In this document: positions 1 to 8,079 of the stretch, one piece after another | Layout of the letters: every line of letters starts with the position of its first letter | Numbering within the stretch: the first letter of the stretch is position 1 | NCBI RefSeq assembly: GCF_024362205.1 | Contig: NZ_CP101462.1 | Span: 834,501 to 898,500 of the forward strand | Length of the DNA: 64,000 bases | Reading direction: 5' to 3' | Source: Exiguobacterium aurantiacum | GTDB taxonomy: Bacteria; Bacillota; Bacilli; Exiguobacteriales; Exiguobacteriaceae | Program-made: the position numbers and the translations under genes | Notes under the pieces: model-generated | What the model saw: only the letters and a program-made list of their open reading frames with translations | Databases searched by the model: none | What the model was told of the DNA's origin: nothing

Positions 1-30
1 CCAGCGTAGGTGGGAGATGAATCGCCCGTC

Positions 31-59
31 TTGGCAAAATTGTATGTGCTTGATATAAT
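31..59 (+). promoter_or_regulatory. SigA-type promoter of tnpA
   Basis: TTGGCA at 31-36 and TATAAT at 54-59 are separated by 17 bases, close to the ideal vegetative promoter. It lies about 30 bases upstream of the tnpA start, and AAAGGA at 75-80 can serve as the RBS. Confidence 0.7.
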
Positions 60-91
60 CAGTGTAACCAATCAAAAGGACTGATATATCA

Positions 92-490
92 ATGAAAATG
101 GATACAAATAAACATTCAGTCTTTCTTCTAAATTACCACCTCGTCTTGGTAGTCAAATATAGACGCAAGGTGATTGACGACGACGTCTCGGAGTTCGCGA
201 GACAGACGTTCGAACGGATCGGCGCGTCATACCATATCACACTGACCGAATGGAATCATGACGGTGATCATATCCATGTGTTGTTCAAGGCTCACCCGAA
301 CACAGAGATGTCGAAGTTTCTGAACGCCTACAAGAGCGCCAGTAGCCGACTGATCAAACGAGACTTTCCACACGTCAAGAGACGACTGTGGAAAGAAATG
401 TTCTGGTCTCGAAGCTACTGCCTCGTGACGACCGGCGGTGCGACGGTCGACGTCATCAGGCAATACATCGAAAAACAAGGAAAGGAGTGA
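92..490 (+). CDS. tnpA: IS200/IS605 TnpA, Y1 HUH transposase
   Basis: This single-strand DNA transposase cuts and rejoins the element ends through a 5'-phosphotyrosine. At 132 residues it has the normal length for the family. The HUH metal motif is H60-I-H62 in DHIHVLF and the likely nucleophile is Tyr125 in RQYIEKQ, so the catalytic set appears complete. The N-terminal HSVFLLNYHLVLVVKYRRKV stretch is typical of the family. The start at 92 follows AAAGGA with a slightly long gap; an ATG at 98 is an alternative. The stop overlaps the Shine-Dalgarno of tnpB, so the two are probably translationally linked. The gene appears intact, so the element may be active. Confidence 0.93.
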   Translation: MKMDTNKHSVFLLNYHLVLVVKYRRKVIDDDVSEFARQTFERIGASYHITLTEWNHDGDHIHVLFKAHPNTEMSKFLNAYKSASSRLIKRDFPHVKRRLWKEMFWSRSYCLVTTGGATVDVIRQYIEKQGKE

Positions 491-495
491 TCACT

Positions 496-1587
496 TTGCT
501 GAGGGCGTACAAGTTTCGACTATACCCGACGAAACCGCAACGAGAATCCTTCATGAAGACGTTCGGTTGCGTCCGTTTCGTCTACAACAAGATGCTCGAA
601 GAACGGATCCGACTGTATGAAGAGTCGAAGCTGAACCCCGACGCAAAGCAGAAGCTCCCGACCCCGGCGAAGTATAAGCCCGAATTCCCTTTCTTGAAAG
701 AAGTCGATAGCTTGTCTCTGGCGAATGCCCAGATGGACTTAAATAAGGCATATGCCAACTTCTTCCGCGACAAATCTGTGGGGTTCCCGAAGTTCAAATC
801 GAAGCACAGCGATCGTGCCTCCTACACGACCAACAATCAGAACGGGAGCGTCCGGATCGAGGACGGGAAGGTGAAACTTCCTAAGATCGGCTTCGTGAAG
901 TTCAAACAACATCGTTCTTTCGAGGGAATCATCAAGTCCGCGACAATCTCGATGACGAAGACAGGCAAGTTCTTCGTCTCCATTCTTGTCAATCAAGGTG
1001 AAGAAAAGTGGATTCCTGCTAAGAACAAAATCGGCATCGACCTCGGGTTAGAACACTTCGCCATCATGACAAATGATGACATGGTTTCTGAGAAGATCGA
1101 CAACCCTCGCTTTCTTCGCAAGTCGGAAGAAAAGGTCAAGAAGGCACAGCGAGCTTTGTCTCGTAAGAAAATAGGAAGCAAGAATCGAGAAAAAGCCAAG
1201 CTGATTCTCGCCAAGAAGCACGAGAAGATCGCAAATCAACGTAAAGACTTTCTTCATAAGTTGTCGAAACAAATCGTTGACGAGAACCAAGTCATCGTCG
1301 TGGAGACATTGAAATCTAAGAATATGATGAAGAACCACAAGGTAGCTAAGTCTATTGGAGACGTAAGTTGGTACGAGTTCGTCCGCCAATTGGAGTACAA
1401 ATGTAAGTTCTATGGTCGAACGCTTATTAAAGCAGACCAGTGGTTTGCATCAACCCAAATATGTTCTTCTTGCGGCGAGAAAGGCCAGAAGAAGACTATG
1501 GACGTCCGTGAATGGACGTGTACTTGTGGCGCTCATCATGATCGAGATATCAACGCGAGCATCAACTTGTTGATGTTAGCTGACTAA
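496..1587 (+). CDS. tnpB: TnpB, RNA-guided DNA nuclease of the IS200/IS605 element
   Basis: TnpB is the IS-encoded relative of Cas12 that uses an omega RNA made from the element's right end to cut DNA. The product is 363 residues from a TTG start preceded by AAAGGAGTGA at 481-490; GTG at 487 is possible but would place the RBS too close. The RuvC-like acidic residues are visible: D182 in GIDLG, E270 in VIVVET and D351 in HDRDINAS. A zinc finger (C323-x2-C326 and C342-x-C344) lies between the second and third. The N-terminal LRAYKFRLYPT and the helix-turn-helix region are typical. No truncation is seen, so the nuclease should be functional. Confidence 0.93.
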   Translation: MLRAYKFRLYPTKPQRESFMKTFGCVRFVYNKMLEERIRLYEESKLNPDAKQKLPTPAKYKPEFPFLKEVDSLSLANAQMDLNKAYANFFRDKSVGFPKFKSKHSDRASYTTNNQNGSVRIEDGKVKLPKIGFVKFKQHRSFEGIIKSATISMTKTGKFFVSILVNQGEEKWIPAKNKIGIDLGLEHFAIMTNDDMVSEKIDNPRFLRKSEEKVKKAQRALSRKKIGSKNREKAKLILAKKHEKIANQRKDFLHKLSKQIVDENQVIVVETLKSKNMMKNHKVAKSIGDVSWYEFVRQLEYKCKFYGRTLIKADQWFASTQICSSCGEKGQKKTMDVREWTCTCGAHHDRDINASINLLMLAD

Positions 1588-1726
1588 AAAAATCTTCAGG
1601 GCAGGGACTTGCCCGACGAGCTTGGTAAACAATCGTGGCTAGTAAAAGTACGGTCTTCCCAAGAAGCTCCCACTTCAATTCGCGAAGCAAATAAGTGGTG
1701 AGTAGTTCACACAAAAGTGAAGCTTC
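1560..1726 (+). ncRNA. Probable omega RNA (reRNA) of TnpB with its adjacent guide
   Basis: In this family the guide RNA overlaps the 3' end of tnpB and the right end of the element, and the flanking chromosome bases act as guide. The region after tnpB is rich in short stems, including GGCAGGGACTTGCCC near 1600-1614 and the CCCACTT/AAGTGG stem. If the right end is at 1710, the guide would be about 1711-1726, starting ACAAAAGTGAAG. The 5' boundary is a guess. Confidence 0.5.
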
Positions 1727-1736
1727 TATGTTTACA

Positions 1737-3431
1737 TCAATTCGCGAGCGGATGTTTCAACAAATAGTCTTCAATCTGTCCGACCGTCTGTTTCAACACG
1801 CCGTCTTCGAACGGAGACTGGAGTCCCGCCAGTTCGACGAGCTTGAGGAATGAGCGGCTTCCGCCGGCTTGGCAGAGCGTGAGATAATCGCTCCATGCCG
1901 CCTCACGGTCCTCATGCATGCGCACCCAGAACTGGAAGGCACACACTTGCGCGAGCGTGTAGTCGATATAATAGAACGGGCTCTGGAAGATGTGCCCTTG
2001 TTGATGCCACCAAGCGCCTGACTCGAGATAATCGTTCGTCTCATAGTCACGGTGCGGCAAGTACACTTTCTCAAGGTCGCGCCATGCCTGGCGACGTTCA
2101 GCGACCGTCATTCCTGGGTTGCGGTAGACGACGTGCTGGAACTCGTCGACGAGGACGCCGTACGGCAAGAACGTGATGCTTCCGGCCAAGTGATTGAACT
2201 TGTACTTGTCGACTTGATCGCCGAAGAACAGCTCCATCCACGGCCAGCAGAAGAACTCCATCGACATCGAGTGAATCTCACACGCCTCGTATGTCGGGAA
2301 CGCGTATTCCGGCGTCGTCAAATGACGGCTCTCATACACTTGGAAGGCGTGGCCGACCTCATGTGTGAGCACGTCGATATCGCCGGCCGTGCCGTTGAAG
2401 TTCGAGAAAATGAACGGGAGACCTTCTGACGGGAGGTACGTGCAGTAGCCACCGCCAGACTTGCCCGGTTTCGCCGTCAAGTCGAGGGCACCGCGCTGTT
2501 GCATGAACTGGAAGAACTCGTCCGTCTCGTTCGAGAGTTCACGATACATCGTGTTCCCGCCTTCGATGATGAACGCCTCGTCGCCTTGTGGTGTCGCGTT
2601 GCCGTCCGGGAAGACGAATGACTCGTCGTAATACGTGAGCGCGTCGACGCCGATCCGTTTCGCCTGCTTCTCTTTTAACGTCGTCGCGAGCGGGACGATG
2701 ACGTCGCGCACTTGTTTGCGGAAGTTGTCGACATTCGACTCGTCATAGCCGACACGCTGCATCCGGGCGTAACCGAGCTCGACGAACGACTGGAAGCCGA
2801 GCGCGTGAGCGATATCGGTCCGGACGCGGACGAGTTCGCCGTAGATGCGGTCGAGTTCGTCCCCGTTGTCGGCCAGATATGTATAACGGGCCTCGGATGC
2901 CGCTTTTCGTACCGAACGGTCAGGAGATTGCAAATACGGGCCGAACTGGGACAAGTTGAGCGTCTTGCCGTCGAATTCGATTTGGGCCGCCGACATGACT
3001 TTCTGATAGGCGGTCGCCAATCGATTCTCTTCCTGCAGTTTGGGGATGAGCGACTCCTCGAACGTCTTGAGCGCGCGCTCGGCGAGTTCGAACAATTGGC
3101 TGCCCCATTCCTTCTCGAGTTCACGGCGCAGGTCGTGCTCGGTCAAGACGCGATAATACGCTTGGACCTCTTTCTCATAAACCGGTAAGGCGTCGTCAAA
3201 GAACGTCTGTTCGGCCTCGTAGAACGCGTCGCGCGTGTCGATCGAGTGACGGATCGCGACGAGCTGACTTTGCGTCTCGAACTCGTTGCGTTCCTGGTTG
3301 ATTTGGCGAATCAATTCGTTCGCTTCTTCAAGTGTGCTCGCTTGCTGCAATTCGACTGAATAGTCCGACAATCGGCTGTTTAGAGCGTCCAAGTCGGGCC
3401 GTTCATATGACAATTTTGTGAAAGTGGTCAT
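1737..3431 (-). CDS. pepF: M3-family oligoendopeptidase (PepF-like zinc peptidase)
   Basis: This cytoplasmic zinc metallopeptidase cleaves short peptides. The M3 signature HEVGH is at about residues 357-361, preceded by DIDVLT and followed by AFQVYES; a second zinc ligand region (YEACEIHSMSMEFF) follows, as expected. The protein has about 564 residues, normal for oligoendopeptidases. The start at 3431 (MTTFTKLSYER) was chosen because GGAGG precedes it by 8 bases; an upstream ATG pair adds six residues but has no RBS. It is a single gene transcribed towards the IS element, and no clear terminator separates the two. Confidence 0.92.
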   Translation of the reverse strand: MTTFTKLSYERPDLDALNSRLSDYSVELQQASTLEEANELIRQINQERNEFETQSQLVAIRHSIDTRDAFYEAEQTFFDDALPVYEKEVQAYYRVLTEHDLRRELEKEWGSQLFELAERALKTFEESLIPKLQEENRLATAYQKVMSAAQIEFDGKTLNLSQFGPYLQSPDRSVRKAASEARYTYLADNGDELDRIYGELVRVRTDIAHALGFQSFVELGYARMQRVGYDESNVDNFRKQVRDVIVPLATTLKEKQAKRIGVDALTYYDESFVFPDGNATPQGDEAFIIEGGNTMYRELSNETDEFFQFMQQRGALDLTAKPGKSGGGYCTYLPSEGLPFIFSNFNGTAGDIDVLTHEVGHAFQVYESRHLTTPEYAFPTYEACEIHSMSMEFFCWPWMELFFGDQVDKYKFNHLAGSITFLPYGVLVDEFQHVVYRNPGMTVAERRQAWRDLEKVYLPHRDYETNDYLESGAWWHQQGHIFQSPFYYIDYTLAQVCAFQFWVRMHEDREAAWSDYLTLCQAGGSRSFLKLVELAGLQSPFEDGVLKQTVGQIEDYLLKHPLAN

Positions 3432-3479
3432 TGTAAGCGCCTCCATCATGTGAAATTTTTATAAAGTGTAAAAAGGGCT

Positions 3480-3495
3480 TGCAAAAGCGATTGCA
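3480..3495. promoter_or_regulatory. Palindromic LacI/cre-like box between pepF and crr
   Basis: TGCAAAAGCGATTGCA has TGCAA/TTGCA arms and an AAGCG core that resembles a catabolite-responsive element, though it matches the cre consensus imperfectly (about 11 of 14). It lies in the 206-base divergent region and could act on either gene. Confidence 0.35.
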
Positions 3496-3637
3496 CACTC
3501 GTATTCTTACGATGTGTAAACGAATTCGCACTACCTTATTACAACTATACCGTTTCTAGGGTAGGGATTGAAGTGGAAGCTTTTCGGGTATAAAAGCTAA
3601 GACTTTGATTAACAGAACATGTTGGAGGGATTAAGCT

Positions 3638-4138
3638 ATGGGATTCTTTAAAAAACTATTCGGTGGTAAAGAAGAACAACTTAACGCGGTTTCACCGCTT
3701 ACAGGGAAGGTCATTGACATCACGAACGTTCCTGACCAAGTGTTCTCACAAAAAATGATGGGTGACGGCATCGCCGTCGAACCGACAGACGGCAAAGTCG
3801 TCTCGCCGGTAAACGGTACAATCGCGACTGTCTTCCCGACAAAACACGCGATCGGTATCAACGCTGACAACGGTGCGGAGTACTTGATTCACATCGGTCT
3901 CGACACGGTCAATCTTAAAGGTGAAGGCTTCGAAACGCACGTGACAGAAGGTCAAGCCGTCAAAGCTGGCGACACGCTCGTCACGTTCGACCTCGACTTC
4001 ATCAAAGCGAACGCGCCGTCGACAATCACACCGGTGATTATCACGAACCACGACAACTTCGGTGTGAACAAATTGGTTGCTGAAGGCGACACGGTCACAG
4101 CCGGTTCTTCAGAAGTCGTCGAATTGACGAAAAAATAA
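3638..4138 (+). CDS. crr: PTS glucose-type enzyme IIA component
   Basis: This is a soluble phosphocarrier that takes phosphate from HPr and passes it to a IIB domain. The phosphorylated histidine is His85 in LIHIGLDTV and its partner is His70 in PTKHAIGI. At 166 residues it is a free-standing IIA domain of usual length. The start follows a GGAGGGA RBS. It is monocistronic, with its own terminator. The trehalose permease in this window (20755-22203) has only B and C domains, so this protein is a good candidate for its missing IIA partner; that link is inferred. In Bacilli, IIA-Glc-like proteins can also have regulatory contacts. Confidence 0.93.
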   Translation: MGFFKKLFGGKEEQLNAVSPLTGKVIDITNVPDQVFSQKMMGDGIAVEPTDGKVVSPVNGTIATVFPTKHAIGINADNGAEYLIHIGLDTVNLKGEGFETHVTEGQAVKAGDTLVTFDLDFIKANAPSTITPVIITNHDNFGVNKLVAEGDTVTAGSSEVVELTKK

Positions 4139-4150
4139 GTTGAACATTTT

Positions 4151-4182
4151 ACTCGGAGGCACACGCTTCCGAGTATTTTTTT
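4151..4182 (+). terminator. Intrinsic terminator of crr
   Basis: ACTCGGAGG and CTTCCGAGT form a 9-bp stem (one G-U pair) around a 6-base loop, followed by a run of seven T. Confidence 0.85.
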
Positions 4183-4223
4183 GTGGATTCGGGAACTATA
4201 CTAAAAGAGAGGGGGAGAGACAC

Positions 4224-4823
4224 ATGGATGGAAAAAACGCACCGTACCGGGGTTATGGGGACCGAATTCGAATATTACGTGAGCGGGCTGGCATCTCGGT
4301 CGAGGCACTCGCCGACCGCATCGGCGTCGCCCCATACTTTATTCGCCGGACCGAACTGAGTGAAGTTTACCCGACGATGCCTTACATAGAGGCGCTCGCC
4401 GAGGCGCTCAAGATTGACGCGAACTACTTGGCCCGCCATATTTGGACGGGCGAGTCGCTTAAAGTGCTCATGAAAGGGACGGTCCCTGAGCTCGAGCAGA
4501 TGAAGCTAGCCTACGATGAGGCGATGCACGGCAAGTCGACCGAGGACATGCAGCGGCAGCTCGAGGCGCGCATGCGCATCTTCGACCTGATGCATGAGGA
4601 AGAACTCCGTCGCATCTTCGCCGAGGACGAGGAGCCGACTTCACATCATGCGCTCGAGGCGCTTGTCGATGCCGTGCTCGACCTGGGTCGCTCGCACGAA
4701 CCGACGCATCGGATCGTCCCGTTCGCTCGCTACATTGAGAAACTCGTGCCGGACCAGTTCGTCGACAACTCGTTCCAATATACAGAGTTCGGGGTTGTCG
4801 CTAAATCGTATAAATTGCAGTGA
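4224..4823 (+). CDS. XRE-family helix-turn-helix transcriptional regulator
   Basis: Residues 10-70 form an XRE/Cro helix-turn-helix: YGDRIRILRERAGISVEALA, then IGVAPYFIRRTE, then ALAEALKIDANYL. The rest (to 199 residues) is a charged helical region with no recognised domain, so any ligand is unknown. The start at 4224 was chosen for the GAGGGGGAGAG RBS; earlier in-frame codons run through the crr terminator. The gene is followed by a terminator and then by a SUKH-family gene in the same direction. A role as its regulator is possible but not shown. Confidence 0.8.
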   Translation: MDGKNAPYRGYGDRIRILRERAGISVEALADRIGVAPYFIRRTELSEVYPTMPYIEALAEALKIDANYLARHIWTGESLKVLMKGTVPELEQMKLAYDEAMHGKSTEDMQRQLEARMRIFDLMHEEELRRIFAEDEEPTSHHALEALVDAVLDLGRSHEPTHRIVPFARYIEKLVPDQFVDNSFQYTEFGVVAKSYKLQ

Positions 4824-4826
4824 AGG

Positions 4827-4847
4827 CCGTGGGGGACCACGGTTTTT
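4827..4847 (+). terminator. Intrinsic terminator of the XRE regulator gene
   Basis: CCGTGG-GGGA-CCACGG hairpin followed by five T. Confidence 0.75.
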
Positions 4848-4872
4848 CGCTATGGACGAAAGGAAAAATGTG

Positions 4873-5361
4873 ATGATTGCTGTTCAAGCACTGAAACGAC
4901 GATTGGTGAACAACCGGCTCGATGTCCAGTTAGAAGAAGGATATGTGAACCAACTGACATTCTCCTTCAACGGCCCAGCTACTACGACGGAGCTAGAGCG
5001 GTTGCCGAAAGAGACACCGGCAACGGTCCGTGCATGGTTAGGCGAACATAACGGTGCCAAACTGTTCGAAGACCCGGAGTGTGGCGGAGCAATTGAATTG
5101 TTCTCGATCGATGAGATCCTTGAGCACAAACAGCTCTGGGAATGTCCGGCGCCTTTTCTACCAGTGGGGGCGGGGCGTGACGGAGAATGGATGGTTTGTG
5201 AGTACATAAGTGAGACGGACAATCGGATGTGGATTGGAGAGTTTTTGAGTTTTGACGAAGAGGACGCTAGGTTGAACCGCTTGCCCTTCAACTTTTCGGG
5301 TTGGTTGGATTATGTGATTGTGGCACAAGGTGCCGCGTTTTGGGACTGGTTTCGAACATGA
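4873..5361 (+). CDS. SMI1/KNR4 (SUKH) family protein
   Basis: The protein has about 162 residues and reads as a SUKH domain: an N-terminal helix, LERLPKETPATVRAWL with GAKLF, then EYISETDN and a C-terminal GWLDYVIVAQGAAFWDW. SUKH proteins are often immunity proteins against polymorphic toxins but also occur as housekeeping proteins. No toxin gene lies beside it, so here it is an orphan. The start at 4873 (or GTG at 4870) fits an AAAGGA RBS at 4859-4864; the upstream ATG at 4852 has none. It ends at a hairpin that mainly serves the opposite strand. Confidence 0.7.
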   Translation: MIAVQALKRRLVNNRLDVQLEEGYVNQLTFSFNGPATTTELERLPKETPATVRAWLGEHNGAKLFEDPECGGAIELFSIDEILEHKQLWECPAPFLPVGAGRDGEWMVCEYISETDNRMWIGEFLSFDEEDARLNRLPFNFSGWLDYVIVAQGAAFWDWFRT

Positions 5362-5393
5362 AAAAGAACGGCCGCCCGAATGGGTGGCCGTTC
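5361..5393 (-). terminator. Terminator of the 5400-7962 minus-strand operon
   Basis: GAACGGCCgCCC (5367-5378) pairs with GGGtGGCCGTTC (5382-5393). On the minus strand the stem is followed by CTTTTTC, so it fits the minus-strand operon best; it may also stop the SUKH transcript. Confidence 0.7.
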
Positions 5394-5399
5394 TGTCGT

Positions 5400-5825
5400 T
5401 CAGCGCGCCATGCGCGCGTCGTAGCGCACTTTCGGTCGTGTACCGGCAAGCAGGAAGCCGAGCACGATGTTGAGAATCGTGAGCACCCAACCGACGTAAC
5501 CGAACGTGTAGGCGAGGCTTGCGAGCACTGTCTGCCAGTCGAGTAAGGACGCGGCGTCACCTCGGATAGTGAAACGGATCACTGTGAATCCGATGAGCGT
5601 CGTCGCCGTGATCAAGATGCCGATCCATGCGCCGCCGAACCGCGATGTCTCCGGGCGTCGGCTGACCGGATACCAAAAAGCGAGCGTCCCGAGGAACGTG
5701 CTTCCCGCGTATGCGAGCAAGATTTGCCACAGCGCATCGGCGTCCAAGAAGACGGTATAACAGATGAACGTCGTGAGCGTCGTCATGAAAGTAAAGATTA
5801 AAGCTGCGAGTAATCGTGATCGCAT
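5400..5825 (-). CDS. Small integral membrane protein, four predicted helices
   Basis: I do not recognise the family. The 141-residue product has four hydrophobic stretches (LLAALIFTFMTTLTTFICY, ILLAYAGSTFLGTLAFW, GAWIGILITATTLIGFTVI and a last one ending in ILNIVLGFLLAG) and a basic C-terminus. The start at 5825 has a GAGGAGG RBS nine bases upstream; an earlier in-frame ATG does not. It lies 63 bases downstream of the ABC exporter permease gene and shares its terminator, so it is probably co-transcribed and may be an accessory of the exporter; that is only a positional argument. Confidence 0.65.
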   Translation of the reverse strand: MRSRLLAALIFTFMTTLTTFICYTVFLDADALWQILLAYAGSTFLGTLAFWYPVSRRPETSRFGGAWIGILITATTLIGFTVIRFTIRGDAASLLDWQTVLASLAYTFGYVGWVLTILNIVLGFLLAGTRPKVRYDARMAR

Positions 5826-5888
5826 TGTTCGTTTCCTCCTCATTTTGCACATTCTTTAGAGTATACGAAAACGAAAATGCTGTAAACG

Positions 5889-7082
5889 TTATTGTCGATT
5901 CTGTAATATTTGTCGCCATTGTTTAATCGCGTTGTTGCCGTAGAATAAGACGCCGCCGCGATAAAATTTCGAGCCGACCCACAAAATCACACCAATCGTG
6001 GCGATCATGATGCCGATCGACAAGGCGACTTCCCATACCGGCACGTCGACGAGCATGACGCGGAGGAACATGAGCATCGGCGTGAAGAACGGTACGTACG
6101 ACAAAATCGTGACGATCGGTGCCTCCGGGTTGTTCAAGCCGAACATAGCGGCGAGGAACCCAGCGACGAGCAGCATGATGACCGGCATCGTCATCTGTTG
6201 TGACTCTTCGACCCGGCTGACGAGCGAACCGAGAACGGCGAACATGGCCGCATAAAGCAGATAACCGAGCGTGAAGAACGTCAACAAGTAGACGACGGCC
6301 CGGACGTTGCCTGCGTTGTCGATGACTGACTGGGCCATCTCGTTACTGCGGGCGCTGAAGTAGCCGAAGCCGAGGAAAATCGCGATTTGGAGCAGGGCGA
6401 GCGTCCCGATGGCCGAGATTTTGGCGAGCATATGCGTCACCGGGTGCGTCGTCGAGATGATGAGCTCCATGACGCGCGACGATTTCTCGGTCGTGACCTC
6501 GGTCGAGATCATCGACCCGTACGTGATGATCGAGACGTAGAGCAACATGAGCATGACGTAGACGAACGCGAACGATGAGAACAGCTCGTCCGAGTTTTCC
6601 CCGCCGCGTCCGAGATACGACTCCTCGACCGTGACGGGCTCATTCAACGCCGCGAGGACGGTCGGGTCGATGTTCGACGCCTCGATTAGCTCGGCGTTCC
6701 GAATTTCACGGAGCGCCGTCTGGAGGACCGTCGTGAAGTCCGGTTCCGGCCGTTCCGAGAGCACGCGGGCCGAATCCGCCTCGATGAAGGCGACGATCTC
6801 ATAGTCTCCGTTGTCGAGCCCTTCACGTGCCTCGGACTCGGTGATGGACGCCGATTGGATGTCTTCATAACCAAGCGACTGCATGAGCGTCGTCAGTTCA
6901 TTGTTATCGGTGACGAGGATAGCTTGGGCTTGATCGGTATCCTCGAAGTTCGCGAGCAGACGGTCGATGTTCGTGAAACCGAAAATGAACAAAATCGTCA
7001 ACAGCGTCGAGATGAGGAACGCCTTCGAGCGCAATTTCGAGCGTAGCGTGAACGAGTAGAGTGGTCCGAAGTTATGAAACAT
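5889..7082 (-). CDS. yhaP: ABC-2 type exporter permease (NatB/YhaP-like)
   Basis: This is a membrane partner of the ATPase encoded just upstream. It has 397 residues with an N-terminal membrane helix, a long extracytoplasmic region of about 150 residues, then five or six membrane helices between residues 180 and 375. This is the architecture of NatB/YhaP, for which Na+ or drug export has been proposed. The start overlaps the end of the ATPase gene by 11 bases and has an AAGGAGGT RBS inside that gene, implying translational coupling. The substrate cannot be told from sequence. Confidence 0.85.
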   Translation of the reverse strand: MFHNFGPLYSFTLRSKLRSKAFLISTLLTILFIFGFTNIDRLLANFEDTDQAQAILVTDNNELTTLMQSLGYEDIQSASITESEAREGLDNGDYEIVAFIEADSARVLSERPEPDFTTVLQTALREIRNAELIEASNIDPTVLAALNEPVTVEESYLGRGGENSDELFSSFAFVYVMLMLLYVSIITYGSMISTEVTTEKSSRVMELIISTTHPVTHMLAKISAIGTLALLQIAIFLGFGYFSARSNEMAQSVIDNAGNVRAVVYLLTFFTLGYLLYAAMFAVLGSLVSRVEESQQMTMPVIMLLVAGFLAAMFGLNNPEAPIVTILSYVPFFTPMLMFLRVMLVDVPVWEVALSIGIMIATIGVILWVGSKFYRGGVLFYGNNAIKQWRQILQNRQ

Positions 7083-7962
7083 GTTGGCCGACCTCCTTGA
7101 TGAAGATGTCGTTTAATGAAACAGGTTGGCGCATGAACGTCTTGACGGCGGCGCCGTTCGTCACGAGGGCGCCGAGCACCGCATCACTGTCAGCGAACGA
7201 GTCGAGCCGGACGAAGTGGCCGTCCTTATGCGGTTCGATCGCCCGGACGACCGGGAGGGCTTGGAGCACGTCAGGCCGGTCCGTCTCGATGAAGAGCACC
7301 GGCTCCTCGTAACGAGTCTTGATCGTCGGGACGTCGCCGCTGACGACGGCGCGTCCACCTTTCAAAATGCCGATATGCTGGCACAATTCCTCGACGTGCT
7401 CCATCCGATGGCTCGAGAAGACGATCGTCGTCCCGGCGTCACGGAGGGCGAGCACTTCGCGTTTCAAGATCTCAACGTTGACGGGGTCAAGTCCGCTGAA
7501 CGGCTCATCGAGGATGAGCAGTTCCGGATTGTGGAGCAGGGCGGCCACGAGTTGAATCTTCTGTTGGTTCCCTTTGGACAGTTGTTCGACGCGCATCGTC
7601 TCATACTGCGGGATTTCGAGCCGTTCGAGCCACGTTTTGACGGCCCGTTTCGCCTCGGCCTGACGCATGCCTTTCAGGCTCGCCAAGAAGACGAGCTGGT
7701 CACGGACGGGTGATTTCGGATACAGGCCCCGCTCTTCCGGCAGATAGCCGACGATGCGGTGGTCGACGTTGCGGCCGTCCCACGTAATCGTCCCGGCACT
7801 CGGTTTGAGGATGTCTAGGATCATGCGGAACGTCGTCGTCTTCCCGGCGCCGTTCGCCCCGAGCAGCCCGAACATCTCGCCTTTCGGGACATGAAAGCTC
7901 AAATCGTCGACGGCCGTGAAGTCGCCGAACTGTTTCGAGACACGTTCGATTTGTAACGTCAT
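7072..7962 (-). CDS. yhaQ: ABC transporter ATP-binding protein (NatA/YhaQ-like)
   Basis: This ATPase subunit drives the adjacent permease. The Walker A motif GANGAGKTT is near residue 35, the signature region LSKGNQQKI near residue 130 and Walker B LLILDEPFSGLDP near residue 150; the H-loop is in VFSSHRMEH. The C-terminal 80 residues form the extra domain seen in NatA-like exporters. It is the first gene of a minus-strand operon, with an AAGGAGGT RBS. The divergent neighbour is the quinone-response operon; the shared intergenic space is about 120 bases. Confidence 0.9.
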   Translation of the reverse strand: MTLQIERVSKQFGDFTAVDDLSFHVPKGEMFGLLGANGAGKTTTFRMILDILKPSAGTITWDGRNVDHRIVGYLPEERGLYPKSPVRDQLVFLASLKGMRQAEAKRAVKTWLERLEIPQYETMRVEQLSKGNQQKIQLVAALLHNPELLILDEPFSGLDPVNVEILKREVLALRDAGTTIVFSSHRMEHVEELCQHIGILKGGRAVVSGDVPTIKTRYEEPVLFIETDRPDVLQALPVVRAIEPHKDGHFVRLDSFADSDAVLGALVTNGAAVKTFMRQPVSLNDIFIKEVGQHVS

Positions 7963-8041
7963 AGTATGTACCTCCTTATAGGTGTCTACTAGTAGCGTAC
8001 GCCATGTTGAGCAAAAAGTTTCACATTTCTTCGAAAATGAT

Positions 8042-8061
8042 TTATCTTGAAATCAAGATAA
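8042..8061. promoter_or_regulatory. MhqR-type operator upstream of the mhqE-mhqD-like operon
   Basis: TTATCTTGA and TCAAGATAA form a perfect 9-bp inverted repeat with a 2-base AA spacer. This matches the known MhqR box of Bacillus subtilis (TATCTCGA-like arms) in arm sequence, spacing and position in front of a dioxygenase/hydrolase pair. Repressor binding here would block transcription until quinone or electrophile stress. No mhqR gene lies in the window. Confidence 0.75.
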
Positions 8062-8079
8062 TGAAAAGGAGGACATGAC

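Larger units (their letters stand above)
1..1710 (+). mobile_element. IS200/IS605-family insertion sequence carrying tnpA and tnpB
   Basis: A Y1 transposase gene and a tnpB gene lie head to tail, overlapped by the RBS of the second. The right end is recognisable: after tnpB there is a CCCACTT...AAGTGG hairpin (about 1670-1700) and then the TTCAC typical of the cleaved right end, at 1706-1710. The left end is not certain. The first 40 bases contain GGTGGGAGATGAATCGCCC, a motif common in the ends of this family, so the left boundary may lie at or before base 1. Such elements transpose as single strands, have no terminal inverted repeats and leave no target duplication, so the boundaries cannot be checked by duplication. 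Confidence 0.75.

Noticed and set aside
1-40. A separate upstream IS605-type right end on the minus strand
   Set aside because: The GATTCATCTCCCACC-type motif on the minus strand is reminiscent of such ends, but no minus-strand tnpB lies on the required side; it is better taken as part of this element's left end, cut by the window.
388-495. Longer N-terminus for TnpB
   Set aside because: These codons overlap tnpA; TnpB proteins start LRAYKFRLYP-like and the RBS is at 481-490.
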